Assembly: GCF_042649925.1 (NCBI RefSeq)
Contig: NZ_JBHSAF010000001.1
Span: forward strand, 1-64,000
DNA from: Pseudaeromonas sharmana
GTDB lineage: Bacteria; Pseudomonadota; Gammaproteobacteria; Enterobacterales; Aeromonadaceae
Reading direction: 5' to 3'
DNA: 64,000 bases
Part shown: piece by piece, positions 51,713-60,089 of the stretch
Layout: each line of letters opens with the position of its first letter
How positions within the stretch are numbered: position 1 is the stretch's first letter
Position numbers and translations under genes: made by a program
The notes under the pieces: model-generated
The model's database searches: none
The model's input: the letters and a program-made list of their open reading frames with translations, nothing else
Told to the model about the DNA's origin: nothing

Positions 51713-53296
51713 ATGTCTGAGTTCCTGAACGAGGTCGGCAAGCGCCGCACCTTCGCCATCATTTCGCACCCCGATGCGGGTAAGACCACCATCACCGAGA
51801 AGGTGCTGCTGTTCGGAAACGCCATCCAGCGCGCCGGAACCGTCAAGGGCCGCGGCTCGGGCCAGCATGCCAAGTCGGACTGGATGGAGATGGAAAAGGA
51901 GCGGGGCATCTCGGTCACCACCTCGGTGATGCAGTTCCCCTATAACGACTGCCTGGTTAACCTGCTGGATACCCCGGGCCACGAAGACTTCTCCGAAGAT
52001 ACCTATCGTACGCTGACGGCGGTCGACTGCTGTCTGATGGTCATCGATGCGGCCAAGGGGGTTGAAGACCGGACCCGCAAGCTGATGGAGGTCACCCGTC
52101 TGCGCGACACGCCGATCCTGACGTTCATGAACAAGCTGGACCGTGAAATCCGCGATCCGATGGAGTTGCTGGACGAAGTCGAGAACGAACTGAAGATCCT
52201 CTGCGCCCCCATTACCTGGCCGATTGGCTGCGGCAAGTTGTTCAAGGGGGTGTACCACCTGTACAAGGACGAGATTTATCTGTATCAGTCCGGCCAGGGG
52301 CACACCATCCAGGAGAAGCGCATCATCAAGGGGCTGGATAATCCGGCGCTGGATCAGGCGGTGGGCGAGGATCTGATTGGCCAGTTGCGTGAGGAGCTGG
52401 AGCTGGTGCAGGGCGCCTCCCATCAGTTCGATCTGGAGGCGTTCCGTAACGGCGAGATGACGCCGGTGTTCTTCGGTACCGCGTTAGGCAACTTCGGCGT
52501 CGATCATATGCTCGATGGCCTGACCGAATGGGCGCCGTCGCCGATGCCGCGCACCACCGACAGCCGGACCGTCGCGGCTACTGAAGAGAAGTTTTCCGGC
52601 TTCGTGTTCAAGATCCAGGCAAACATGGATCCCAAGCACCGCGACCGCATCGCCTTCATGCGCGTGGTCTCCGGCAAGTATGAGAAGGGCATGAAGATGC
52701 GCCATGTGCGCCTCGGCAAGGACGTGAACATCTCCGATGCGGTGACCTTCATGGCCGGGGATCGCGAACAGGCCGAAGAGGCCTATCCGGGCGACATCAT
52801 AGGTCTGCACAACCACGGTACCATCCAGATCGGTGACACCTTTACCCAGGGTGAAAACATGCGTTTCACCGGCATCCCGAACTTTGCTCCCGAGCTGTTC
52901 CGCCGCATTCGCCTGCGGGATCCGCTGAAACAGAAACAACTGCTCAAAGGCTTGGTACAGCTCTCCGAAGAGGGCGCGGTGCAGGTGTTCCGGCCGATCG
53001 AGAACAACGATCTGATCGTCGGTGCGGTCGGGGTGCTGCAGTTTGATGTCGTGGTCTCGCGGCTGAAGAGCGAGTACGGTGTCGAGGCGCTGTACGAGCC
53101 GATCAACGTCAGCACCGCCCGTTGGGTGGAATGCAAGGATCCGAAGAAGCTCGACGAGTTCGAACGCAAGTGTGCGTTGAACCTGGCGCTGGATGGTGGC
53201 GATAACCTCACCTATATCGCGCCCACCATGGTCAACCTGAACCTGACGATGGAGCGTCACCCGGATGTGGTGTTCCACAAGACGCGTGAGCACTGA
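51713..53296 (+). CDS. prfC: Peptide chain release factor RF3
   Basis: This 527-residue translational GTPase removes RF1/RF2 after termination. G motifs: HPDAGKTT (G1), DTPGHEDFSEDTYR (G3), NKLDRE (G4). The family block WMEMEKERGISVTTSVMQF and the RF3-specific C-terminal domain are present. It has its own terminator. Confidence 0.97.
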   Translation: MSEFLNEVGKRRTFAIISHPDAGKTTITEKVLLFGNAIQRAGTVKGRGSGQHAKSDWMEMEKERGISVTTSVMQFPYNDCLVNLLDTPGHEDFSEDTYRTLTAVDCCLMVIDAAKGVEDRTRKLMEVTRLRDTPILTFMNKLDREIRDPMELLDEVENELKILCAPITWPIGCGKLFKGVYHLYKDEIYLYQSGQGHTIQEKRIIKGLDNPALDQAVGEDLIGQLREELELVQGASHQFDLEAFRNGEMTPVFFGTALGNFGVDHMLDGLTEWAPSPMPRTTDSRTVAATEEKFSGFVFKIQANMDPKHRDRIAFMRVVSGKYEKGMKMRHVRLGKDVNISDAVTFMAGDREQAEEAYPGDIIGLHNHGTIQIGDTFTQGENMRFTGIPNFAPELFRRIRLRDPLKQKQLLKGLVQLSEEGAVQVFRPIENNDLIVGAVGVLQFDVVVSRLKSEYGVEALYEPINVSTARWVECKDPKKLDEFERKCALNLALDGGDNLTYIAPTMVNLNLTMERHPDVVFHKTREH

Positions 53297-53315
53297 GATC
53301 GGTATCTCGTTGGAT

Positions 53316-53339
53316 AAGGCGGCCTGCGGGCCGCTTTTT
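53316..53339 (+). terminator. Terminator after prfC
   Basis: GCGGCC pairs with GGCCGC around TGCG, followed by TTTTTC. Confidence 0.85.
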
Positions 53340-53407
53340 CGTGGGCGCCGCTGTGATATTGGAGGAACGGATATCTATTTTCAATTACTCGCACCACGCA
53401 AATAATA

Positions 53408-53641
53408 AAAACGTTTTACATGTTGATTTGAATATAAATGCGGATTGTTCAGCGTCAGTTAAATATATTTTCAAATGCATCCATTTATAAATCTTTAATT
53501 AAGTCGCGCAATCGTTTTTATTTGTTTCGAAGTGTGTCTCTCGGGTTTCCATTTGCATCGAGCACAGAAAAACGTTTTTATCTCATTGTTTTAAAAGGTT
53601 TTGTTTTTTTCAGATCTCATTCCTTGAAAATAAAAACGTTT
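53408..53641 (+). promoter_or_regulatory. Cluster of AAACGTTT palindromes upstream of nupC
   Basis: Perfect palindromes AAAACGTTTT (53408-53417), AAAAACGTTTTT (53568-53579) and AAACGTTT (53634-53641) have a relaxed copy, AATCGTTTTT, at 53510-53519. The CG-centred symmetry resembles LacI-family operators, the family that includes CytR and PurR. The identity of the regulator is inferred. Confidence 0.5.
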
Positions 53642-53757
53642 CTCCGGGAAAGTGGTGAAAAAACGAGTAATTAATGTGACAATGCGCCGCTTTTTTTGAC
53701 CGGTGAATACTACTATTGGCCGCATCAATTCCCTCCTGCAAATAACAGGTTACACAT

Positions 53758-54990
53758 ATGGTCTATTTACACTTTGTTCTTGGCCTGGCGCTGGTGTTCG
53801 GTCTGGCCCTGCTGGGTAATATCAAGTCATGGCGTAGCGTCAAGGTTCGCTACGTGCTGCAACTGCTGGTCGTTGAACTGGCGCTCGCCTGGTTCATGCT
53901 CAATTCGCAAGTCGGGTTGGCGATTGTCGGCGGTTTTGCCGATGGGTTTGGCAAATTGCTGGAGTTTGCCGGCCAGGGCACCGACTTCGTGTTTGGTGGC
54001 TTGCTCAATGACGGCCAGTTCTCGTTCTTCCTCAAAGTACTGATGCCGATTGTCTTTATCTCGGTGCTGATTGGTATCTTGCAATATGTGCGTCTGTTGC
54101 CGCTGATCATCCGTGGTATCGGCAGTGTGCTGGCGCGCATTAACGGCATGGGCAAGCTGGAGTCGTTCAACGCGGTGAGCTCGATGATTGTCGGCCAGTC
54201 CGAGAATTTCATTGCCATCAAGAACATACTGCCGCACCTCAACGAGAAGCAGATGTACACGCTGGCCGCCACCGCGATGTCCACCGTGTCGATGTCGATC
54301 GTCGGGGCCTACATGCAGATGATTGAGCCGCGTTACGTGGTTGCCGCGCTGGTGCTCAACATGTTCAGCACCTTTATCGTGCTTAACATCCTGAACCCCT
54401 ATCAGCCGGATGACAGCGTGACCCTGCAGAAGCCGGAATTGGATGCCAAGGACGCCGAGGCCCTGGCCGAGGGCGACCAGCACCATACGCCGGCACGCGA
54501 GAACTTCTTCGAAATGCTGGGCGAATACATCATGGCCGGGTTCAGCGTTGCGGTGATCGTCGGTGCCATGCTGATCGGCTTCATCAGTCTGATCGCCCTG
54601 ATCAACTACCTGTTTACGGCGCTGTTTGGCATGAACTTCCAGACCGTGATGGGTTATCTGTTCTACCCGTTGGCCTGGGTGCTGGGCATTCCCGCCGCCG
54701 AAGCGATGCAGGCTGGCAGCATCATGGCCACCAAGCTGGTGACCAACGAGTTTGTTGCCATGATGGATCTGGGCAAGGTCAGCGCCGGTTTGTCAGCGCG
54801 TACGCTGGGCATGCTGTCGGTGTTCCTGGTCTCCTTTGCCAACTTCAGCTCCATCGGCATCATCGCCGGTGCGGTCAAGGCGCTGAACCCGGCCAAGGGC
54901 AACATGGTTTCCCGCTTCGGCCTGCGCCTGGTGTACGGCTCGACGCTGGTCAGCCTGCTGTCGGCGGTGATCGTCGGCGTCATGCTCTAG
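53758..54990 (+). CDS. nupC: Concentrative nucleoside transporter NupC
   Basis: This 410-residue CNT-family symporter imports nucleosides. It opens with hydrophobic helices, then FADGFGKLLEFAGQGTDFVFGG, GQSENFIAIKNILPHL, MSTVSMSIVGAYMQMI and the C-terminal ANFSSIGIIAGAVKALNPAKG typical of the family. It lies just upstream of tatD and the deo genes, so uptake and catabolism of nucleosides are neighbours. It is terminated separately. Confidence 0.94.
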   Translation: MVYLHFVLGLALVFGLALLGNIKSWRSVKVRYVLQLLVVELALAWFMLNSQVGLAIVGGFADGFGKLLEFAGQGTDFVFGGLLNDGQFSFFLKVLMPIVFISVLIGILQYVRLLPLIIRGIGSVLARINGMGKLESFNAVSSMIVGQSENFIAIKNILPHLNEKQMYTLAATAMSTVSMSIVGAYMQMIEPRYVVAALVLNMFSTFIVLNILNPYQPDDSVTLQKPELDAKDAEALAEGDQHHTPARENFFEMLGEYIMAGFSVAVIVGAMLIGFISLIALINYLFTALFGMNFQTVMGYLFYPLAWVLGIPAAEAMQAGSIMATKLVTNEFVAMMDLGKVSAGLSARTLGMLSVFLVSFANFSSIGIIAGAVKALNPAKGNMVSRFGLRLVYGSTLVSLLSAVIVGVML

Positions 54991-55024
54991 TTTTCAAGTC
55001 GAAATGACATTGTTAGCTGCTGTT

Positions 55025-55049
55025 CGGGCCCCGCGGGGCCCGCTTTTTT
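55025..55049 (+). terminator. Rho-independent terminator after nupC
   Basis: CGGGCCCC and GGGGCCCG are fully complementary and followed by CTTTTTTG. Confidence 0.88.
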
Positions 55050-55137
55050 GCTCTTTTGCCGCGCGAAGAGGCGACGGTGGGCTGACAGTCGCGCGCACTG
55101 CGGTTAGCCTGAATGAGGTGGCTGCAGAGGAGGACCC

Positions 55138-55953
55138 GTGCTGACCGATACCCATGTTCACCTTGATTTGCAGGAGTATGCCGCAGATTTGTCCGCGGTA
55201 CTGATGGCCAGCCGCGCTGCCGGCGTTGGCCGCTGGATCGTGCCGGCTGTGAGCGCGTCGGCCTGGCCATGGTTGACCCGCCTGCATTTGCAGCATCCCG
55301 GCTTGTTCTACGCACTCGGCTTACATCCCTGGTTTTTGGCCGAGGAATCGGACGCGTCACTGCAGCAGCTGGCCGACTGGCTTGAGCGCTTGCCGCCCGG
55401 GCTGGTGGCGATCGGCGAATGTGGACTCGACAGCAAGGTGACGGTGGCGATGGATCTGCAATGGCACTACCTGCAGGCGCAGGTCGCCCTGGCATGTCAG
55501 CATCGCTTGCCGTTGATCCTGCACAGCCGGGGAGGGCATGAGCCGTTGCTGGGGCTTCTGCGCCGGGTCCGGCCTCCTGCCGGCGGCGTGCTGCATGCGT
55601 TTTCCGGTTCGTTGCAGCAGGCCGAGCAATTCATCGAACTGGGGTTTGCGCTGGGCATCGGTGGTGTGATCACCTACCCGCGGGCGCAGAAGACGCGGCG
55701 CGCCGTGGCCGCACTGCCGGCGCAATGGCTGATTCTGGAAACCGATGGTCCGACGATGCCGCTCGCCGGCTATCAGGGGCAACGGAATACCCCGGAGCGG
55801 GTGGTGAATGTATTGGCCGAACTCGGTGCGTTGCGCGGAGAGGAGCCACAGCATTTGGCCGAGCAGATTGCATGCAATGTGTTGCGGCTGTTTCCGCGGT
55901 TGAGCCATGCATCTGACCCACAGGGTTCGCCAGTGCCGCACCTGGCAGGATAA
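55138..55953 (+). CDS. TatD-family metal-dependent hydrolase (YjjV-like)
   Basis: The protein has 271 residues from GTG 55138 with GAGGAGG upstream. Metal ligands: DTHVHLDL, E of AIGECGLD, LILHSRG, LHAFSG and ETDGP. TatD proteins act as DNases or similar hydrolases in the cytoplasm. E. coli yjjV also lies near deoCABD, which supports this assignment. Confidence 0.9.
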   Translation: MLTDTHVHLDLQEYAADLSAVLMASRAAGVGRWIVPAVSASAWPWLTRLHLQHPGLFYALGLHPWFLAEESDASLQQLADWLERLPPGLVAIGECGLDSKVTVAMDLQWHYLQAQVALACQHRLPLILHSRGGHEPLLGLLRRVRPPAGGVLHAFSGSLQQAEQFIELGFALGIGGVITYPRAQKTRRAVAALPAQWLILETDGPTMPLAGYQGQRNTPERVVNVLAELGALRGEEPQHLAEQIACNVLRLFPRLSHASDPQGSPVPHLAG

Positions 55954-56007
55954 ACGTTTTCCAACGGGTGTCGGGCTCTCCGTTTGTATTTGATTCAGGA
56001 TTTTGTC

Positions 56008-56036
56008 TTATCGTCGTGTTGTCGGACCGCTATAAT
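56008..56036 (+). promoter_or_regulatory. Candidate promoter for the xapX-deo transcript
   Basis: A perfect TATAAT lies at 56031-56036, with a weak -35 (TTATCG, 56008-56013) 17 bases upstream. A weak -35 fits an activator-dependent promoter. Confidence 0.5.
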
Positions 56037-56084
56037 TGCCAGAGCTGGCGCAGCGTTGACGCTTGGATTAGCGGCTTGTTGCGC

Positions 56085-56096
56085 AAAAGCGTTTGC
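56085..56096 (+). repeat. AAAAGCGTTTGC repeat, first copy
   Basis: An identical 12-mer occurs at 56215-56226. The first copy lies about 45 bases downstream of the likely transcription start, the second 28 bases before xapX. The partial dyad symmetry suggests operator half-sites. Confidence 0.45.
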
Positions 56097-56125
56097 CTTC
56101 TCAGCAGCGCATCGCCACCGGTTTT

Positions 56126-56215
56126 ATGCTGTTCACCATCAGGATGTCACTGCCGTTTTACGGCGTGGCCAGCGCCACGGTTAGCACCGTGGCGTTGATG
56201 TTTTTACGGGGCTGA
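56126..56215 (+). other. Possible 29-codon ORF overlapping the leader terminator
   Basis: ATG 56126 opens a hydrophobic 29-residue frame (MLFTIRMSLPFYGVASATVS at its start) that reads through the terminator stem. There is no good Shine-Dalgarno. The frame is open upstream to 56072, so it may be a remnant of a longer gene, a leader peptide, or chance. Confidence 0.25.
56173..56205 (+). terminator. Terminator hairpin inside the deo leader
   Basis: CGCCACGG pairs with CCGTGGCG around TTAGCA and is followed by TTGATGTTTTT. It lies between the candidate promoter and xapX, so it could attenuate the downstream genes. Confidence 0.7.
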
Positions 56216-56226
56216 AAAGCGTTTGC
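56215..56226 (+). repeat. AAAAGCGTTTGC repeat, second copy
   Basis: Exact copy of the 12-mer at 56085-56096, 130 bases further on. Confidence 0.45.
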
Positions 56227-56253
56227 GCGGCCCCAATGAGCCCGAGGTGAGGA

Positions 56254-56418
56254 ATGAACGAAGTGTTGTTGTCGATGGGTGTGGGCGCCCTGGTGGGGGT
56301 GCTGTTTGCAGCACTGAAGTTGCCGATCCCGGCGCCGCCTGTGCTGTCAGGGGTGATGGGCATAGTCGGGGTATATCTCGGTGCTCAGGCCTGGAGTTAT
56401 GTGGCCAGACTGTTTTGA
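56254..56418 (+). CDS. XapX-domain small membrane protein
   Basis: The protein has 54 residues from ATG 56254, preceded by GAGGTGAGGA. Two hydrophobic helices flank a KLPIPAPPVLSGVMG stretch, the hallmark PAPP turn of the XapX (DUF1427) family. Its role is unknown. It precedes deoC by about 180 bases and probably shares its transcript. Confidence 0.8.
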   Translation: MNEVLLSMGVGALVGVLFAALKLPIPAPPVLSGVMGIVGVYLGAQAWSYVARLF

Positions 56419-56597
56419 TGATAAAGACCGGGATGACAGGAGGTCGTCCCTGAGGCCCGCAGCCGCCGGTTGCGAGTGCTCGTTGCGGAACACACTCTGC
56501 ATCTTCTGCCCGCGGGCTTGCGGATCCCCCGGCGGCAGGTAACGAGGCGACCCGAAAGGGTCATGATTTGACTCTCAATAGAGCTATGGAGCAACTG

Positions 56598-57371
56598 ATG
56601 AGCGATATCCAGCAAGCGGCCCTGCGTGCCTTGAACCTGATGGACCTGACGACCCTGAACGATGACGATACCGATGCCCGTGTGATTGCGCTGTGTCATC
56701 AGGCCAAGAGCCCGGCCGGCTTGACCGCCGCAATCTGCATCTATCCGCGCTTTATCCCGATTGCCCGCAAGACGCTGCGCGAGATCGGTGCCGAACAGGT
56801 GCGCATTGCCACCGTGACCAACTTCCCCCATGGCAATGACGATATCGAGATCGCCGTGGCCGAGACCCGTGCCGCGGTGGCTTACGGTGCCGACGAGGTC
56901 GACGTCGTATTCCCGTACCGGGCCTTGATGTCCGGCAATGAAACAGTGGGTTCCGAGCTGGTGCGGCAGTGCAAGGCGGCATGTGGCGATGCGGTGCTGC
57001 TCAAGGTGATCATCGAGACCGGTGAACTGCAGAGTGAGGCCCTGATCCGCCGCGCCTCCGAGCTGGCGATTGCCGCCGGTGCCGACTTTATCAAGACCTC
57101 CACAGGCAAGGTGCCGGTGAATGCCACCCTGGAAGCGGCGCGCATCATGCTGGAGGTGATCAAGGCCACCGATAGCCGTGTCGGCTTCAAGCCGGCCGGT
57201 GGCGTGAAGAATGCCGAACAGGCGGCTGAATATCTGGATCTGGCCGCCTCGATCCTGGGGGATGATTGGGTCACTCCACGCACGTTCCGTTTCGGCGCCT
57301 CCAGTCTGTTGGCCAGCCTGCTGGCAACGCTGGGCCATGGTCCGGCACCGGTCACCGGCAGTGGTTACTGA
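56598..57371 (+). CDS. deoC: Deoxyribose-phosphate aldolase
   Basis: This 257-residue class I aldolase splits deoxyribose 5-phosphate into glyceraldehyde 3-phosphate and acetaldehyde. LMDLTTLNDDDTD, ICIYPRFIPIARKTL, VTNFPHGNDD, VLLKVIIETGEL (Schiff-base lysine region FIKTSTGK) and VGFKPAGGVK match E. coli DeoC. ATG 56598 aligns with the E. coli start and has GGAG 7 bases upstream. Confidence 0.97.
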   Translation: MSDIQQAALRALNLMDLTTLNDDDTDARVIALCHQAKSPAGLTAAICIYPRFIPIARKTLREIGAEQVRIATVTNFPHGNDDIEIAVAETRAAVAYGADEVDVVFPYRALMSGNETVGSELVRQCKAACGDAVLLKVIIETGELQSEALIRRASELAIAAGADFIKTSTGKVPVNATLEAARIMLEVIKATDSRVGFKPAGGVKNAEQAAEYLDLAASILGDDWVTPRTFRFGASSLLASLLATLGHGPAPVTGSGY

Positions 57372-57392
57372 GCCGCAGGCAGGAGACGCGAT

Positions 57393-58733
57393 ATGTTTCT
57401 GGCGCAAGAGATTATTCGCAAGAAACGCGATGGCCAGGTCCTCAGCGACGCCGAGATCCAGAGCTTCGTCCGTGGCATCGCTGACAACAGCGTCAGCGAG
57501 GGGCAGATCGCCGCGCTGGCGATGGCGATCTATTTCAACGACATGACGATGGCAGAGCGCATTGCGCTGACCTGCGCCATGCGTGACTCCGGTTGTGTCC
57601 TCGACTGGACGCCGCTGGGTCTCAATGGCCCGATTGTCGACAAGCACTCTACCGGTGGCGTCGGGGATGTCACGTCCCTGATGCTGGGCCCCATGGTGGC
57701 CGCCTGTGGTGGTGTGGTGCCGATGATCTCCGGGCGCGGCCTCGGGCATACCGGCGGCACGCTGGACAAGCTGGATGCCATCCCCGGCTACCGCACCGCT
57801 CCGGAGCTGACACTGTTTCATCGTACCGTGCAGTCGGTCGGTGTCGCCATCATAGGTCAGACTGGCGAGCTGGCTCCGGCCGACAAGCGCTTCTATGCCA
57901 CGCGCGATGTGACGGCCACCGTCGAGTCGATTCCACTGATCACCGCCTCCATTCTGTCGAAGAAGCTGGCGGCCGGACTGCAGGCGCTGGTGATGGATGT
58001 CAAAGTTGGCAGTGGTGCCTTTATGCCGACGGCCGAGCGCTCGGCCGAGCTGGCACGCAGCATCGTTGCCGTCGCCAACGGCGCCGGTTGCCGCACCGCC
58101 GCGCTGTTGACGGACATGAACCAGCCGCTGGCCTCGAGCGCCGGTAATGGCCTGGAGGTGCGTGAAGCGGTGCGCTACCTGACCGGGGCCGAGCGCAACC
58201 CAAGGCTGCACGAGGTGACGATGGCGCTCAGCAGCGATCTGCTGGTGGCCGCCGGCTTGGCGCAGCATGAGGCCGAGGCGCGTCAGCGCTTGCAAGCCGC
58301 GCTCGACAGCGGGGCGGCAGCCGATCGCTTCGCGCGCATGGTGCTGGCGCTGGGTGGCCCGGCCGACTTTGTCGAACGCCATGAGGTCTACCTGCCGCAG
58401 GCCCCGCTGGTGCGCCCGATCTTGAGTGAGCGCAGTGGTTATGTCGCGGCGATGGATACCCGCGCCATTGGCATGGCCATCGTGGCGATGGGGGGCGGTC
58501 GCCGGCGCGCCGGTGATGCCATCGATTACCGCGTCGGCTTCAGTCAGTTCTGCCGGATCGGACAACAGATTGCGGCCGGCCAGCCGCTGGCCTGGGTGCA
58601 TGCCCGCAGCGAGTCGGATTATCTGACGGCCGTTGGGGCGTTGCAGCAGGCTATCCGTCTGGATGAGACGGCGCCCGAGGCGCAACCCGAGGTGTACTGT
58701 CGTATCGGTGCGACCGATATTGACAAGAATTGA
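57393..58733 (+). CDS. deoA: Thymidine phosphorylase
   Basis: This 446-residue enzyme cleaves thymidine to thymine and deoxyribose 1-phosphate. Family motif SGRGLGHTGGTLDKLDAIPG and KHSTGGVGD (phosphate site) are intact. AGGAG precedes ATG 57393. It is second in deoCABD. Confidence 0.97.
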   Translation: MFLAQEIIRKKRDGQVLSDAEIQSFVRGIADNSVSEGQIAALAMAIYFNDMTMAERIALTCAMRDSGCVLDWTPLGLNGPIVDKHSTGGVGDVTSLMLGPMVAACGGVVPMISGRGLGHTGGTLDKLDAIPGYRTAPELTLFHRTVQSVGVAIIGQTGELAPADKRFYATRDVTATVESIPLITASILSKKLAAGLQALVMDVKVGSGAFMPTAERSAELARSIVAVANGAGCRTAALLTDMNQPLASSAGNGLEVREAVRYLTGAERNPRLHEVTMALSSDLLVAAGLAQHEAEARQRLQAALDSGAAADRFARMVLALGGPADFVERHEVYLPQAPLVRPILSERSGYVAAMDTRAIGMAIVAMGGGRRRAGDAIDYRVGFSQFCRIGQQIAAGQPLAWVHARSESDYLTAVGALQQAIRLDETAPEAQPEVYCRIGATDIDKN

Positions 58734-58780
58734 TGGTGGGTGGCCGCGGCCGCCTATCTGCATGCAGTAAGGAGCGTGTA

Positions 58781-60007
58781 ATGAAACGAACCTTTATTCT
58801 GATGATGGACTCTCTTGGCATCGGTGCCACGCCGGATGCTGACCGTTTCGGCGATAGTGGCGCCAATACGCTGGGGCACATTGCCGCTGAGTGTGCCGCG
58901 GGCCGTGCCGATAGCGGGCGTCATGGCGCCCTGTCCATCCCGAACCTGACCCGGCTCGGCCTGGCGCATGCCTGTGCCGAGGCGACCGGCAGCTTTCCTG
59001 CCGGCCTGGATGCCAGTGTGGTGCCGCAGGCGGCCTATGCCCATGCCCGTGAGCTCTCCTCCGGCAAGGATACGCCGTCGGGTCACTGGGAGATGGCGGG
59101 CTCCCCGGTGCTGTTTGACTGGGGCTATTTCAGCGCTCGCGAAAACAGCTTTCCGCAGGCCTTGCTCGACACGCTGGTTGCCAAGGCGCAGTTACCCGGG
59201 TATCTCGGCAACTGCCACTCGTCGGGTACCGTGATTCTCGACGAGCTGGGTGAGGAGCACATGCGCACCGGCAAGCCGATTTTTTATACCTCGGCCGACT
59301 CGGTATTCCAGATCGCCTGCCATGAGGAGACCTTCGGCCTCGAACGGCTGTATGCGTTGTGTGAACTGGCGCGAGCCGAACTTAACGCCGGTGGTTACAA
59401 CATCGGACGGGTGATTGCCCGGCCGTTCGTTGGCAGTCGTCCGGGGGAATTTGCCCGCACCGGTAACCGCCACGATTATGCGGTCGAGCCGCCGATGCCG
59501 ACGCTGCTGGATCGCATGAAGGCGGCGGGTGGGGAGGTGATCGCCATCGGCAAAATTTCTGATATCTATGCCGGTTGCGGTGTGACGCAGAAGGTCAAGG
59601 CGACAGGTCTGGATGCGCTGTGGCAGGCGACGATGGCGCAACAGGCGGCGGCGCCGGACCAGAGTATCGTCTTCACCAACTTTGTCGACTTTGACTCCAG
59701 CTATGGCCACAGACGTGATGTTGCGGGCTACGCTGCGGCGCTGGAGTTCTTCGACCAGCGTCTGCCGGTGTTCTTGGCAGCGCTGCAACCGGGGGATCTG
59801 GTGGTGGTGACGGCCGACCACGGTTGTGATCCGACCTGGCCGGGCACGGACCACACCCGTGAGCATGTGCCAGCGCTGTTTTTTGGCGCCATGGTCCAAG
59901 CCGGCTCGCTGGGCGCGTTCGATACCTTTGCCGATATCGGCCAGAGCATAGCGGCCTACCACGGCCTGCCGGCGCTCGAGTATGGCCGCGCGATCTGGGA
60001 TCGCTAA
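58781..60007 (+). CDS. deoB: Phosphopentomutase
   Basis: This 408-residue alkaline-phosphatase-fold enzyme interconverts (deoxy)ribose 1- and 5-phosphates. Metal ligands lie in MMDSLGIGATPDA, GKDTPSGHWEM, DFDSSYGHRRD and VVTADHGCDPTWPGTDHTREH. ATG 58781 has AAGGAG upstream. It links the phosphorylases DeoA and DeoD to the aldolase DeoC. Confidence 0.97.
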   Translation: MKRTFILMMDSLGIGATPDADRFGDSGANTLGHIAAECAAGRADSGRHGALSIPNLTRLGLAHACAEATGSFPAGLDASVVPQAAYAHARELSSGKDTPSGHWEMAGSPVLFDWGYFSARENSFPQALLDTLVAKAQLPGYLGNCHSSGTVILDELGEEHMRTGKPIFYTSADSVFQIACHEETFGLERLYALCELARAELNAGGYNIGRVIARPFVGSRPGEFARTGNRHDYAVEPPMPTLLDRMKAAGGEVIAIGKISDIYAGCGVTQKVKATGLDALWQATMAQQAAAPDQSIVFTNFVDFDSSYGHRRDVAGYAAALEFFDQRLPVFLAALQPGDLVVVTADHGCDPTWPGTDHTREHVPALFFGAMVQAGSLGAFDTFADIGQSIAAYHGLPALEYGRAIWDR

Positions 60008-60023
60008 GACGACGATAAAAATC

Positions 60024-60048
60024 TGGCCGCGCTCTGCCCGCGCGGCCA
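60024..60048 (+). terminator. Intercistronic stem-loop between deoB and deoD
   Basis: TGGCCGCG pairs with CGCGGCCA around nine bases. No T tract follows, so it more likely stabilises or segments the message than ends it. Confidence 0.55.
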
Positions 60049-60089
60049 TCATAAGACCAGTGCTACAGGAACCAATAAGGAAACACAAA

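Larger units (their letters stand above)
53297..53757 (+). other. AT-rich control region of nupC
   Basis: No gene is supported. The region is markedly AT-rich between 53370 and 53680 and carries repeated AAACGTTT palindromes. Near the gene lie a TGTGA half-site (53676-53680) and TACTAT (53710-53715) as possible CRP and -10 elements; neither is strong. Confidence 0.55.
55952..56253 (+). other. Leader region before xapX-deoCABD
   Basis: It contains an AAACGTTTT palindrome overlapping the tatD stop region (about 55952-55960), a promoter with a perfect -10 box, two exact copies of AAAAGCGTTTGC, a possible small ORF and a terminator hairpin, in that order up to the xapX ribosome-binding site. This is a candidate regulated leader. 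Confidence 0.5.

Noticed and set aside
56397..58763. A 788-codon open frame on the minus strand opposite deoC and deoA
   Set aside because: It is an artefact of GC-rich third positions in the real genes. It has no Shine-Dalgarno, its sequence is Arg/His/Gln-rich without domains, and deoC and deoA are unmistakable.
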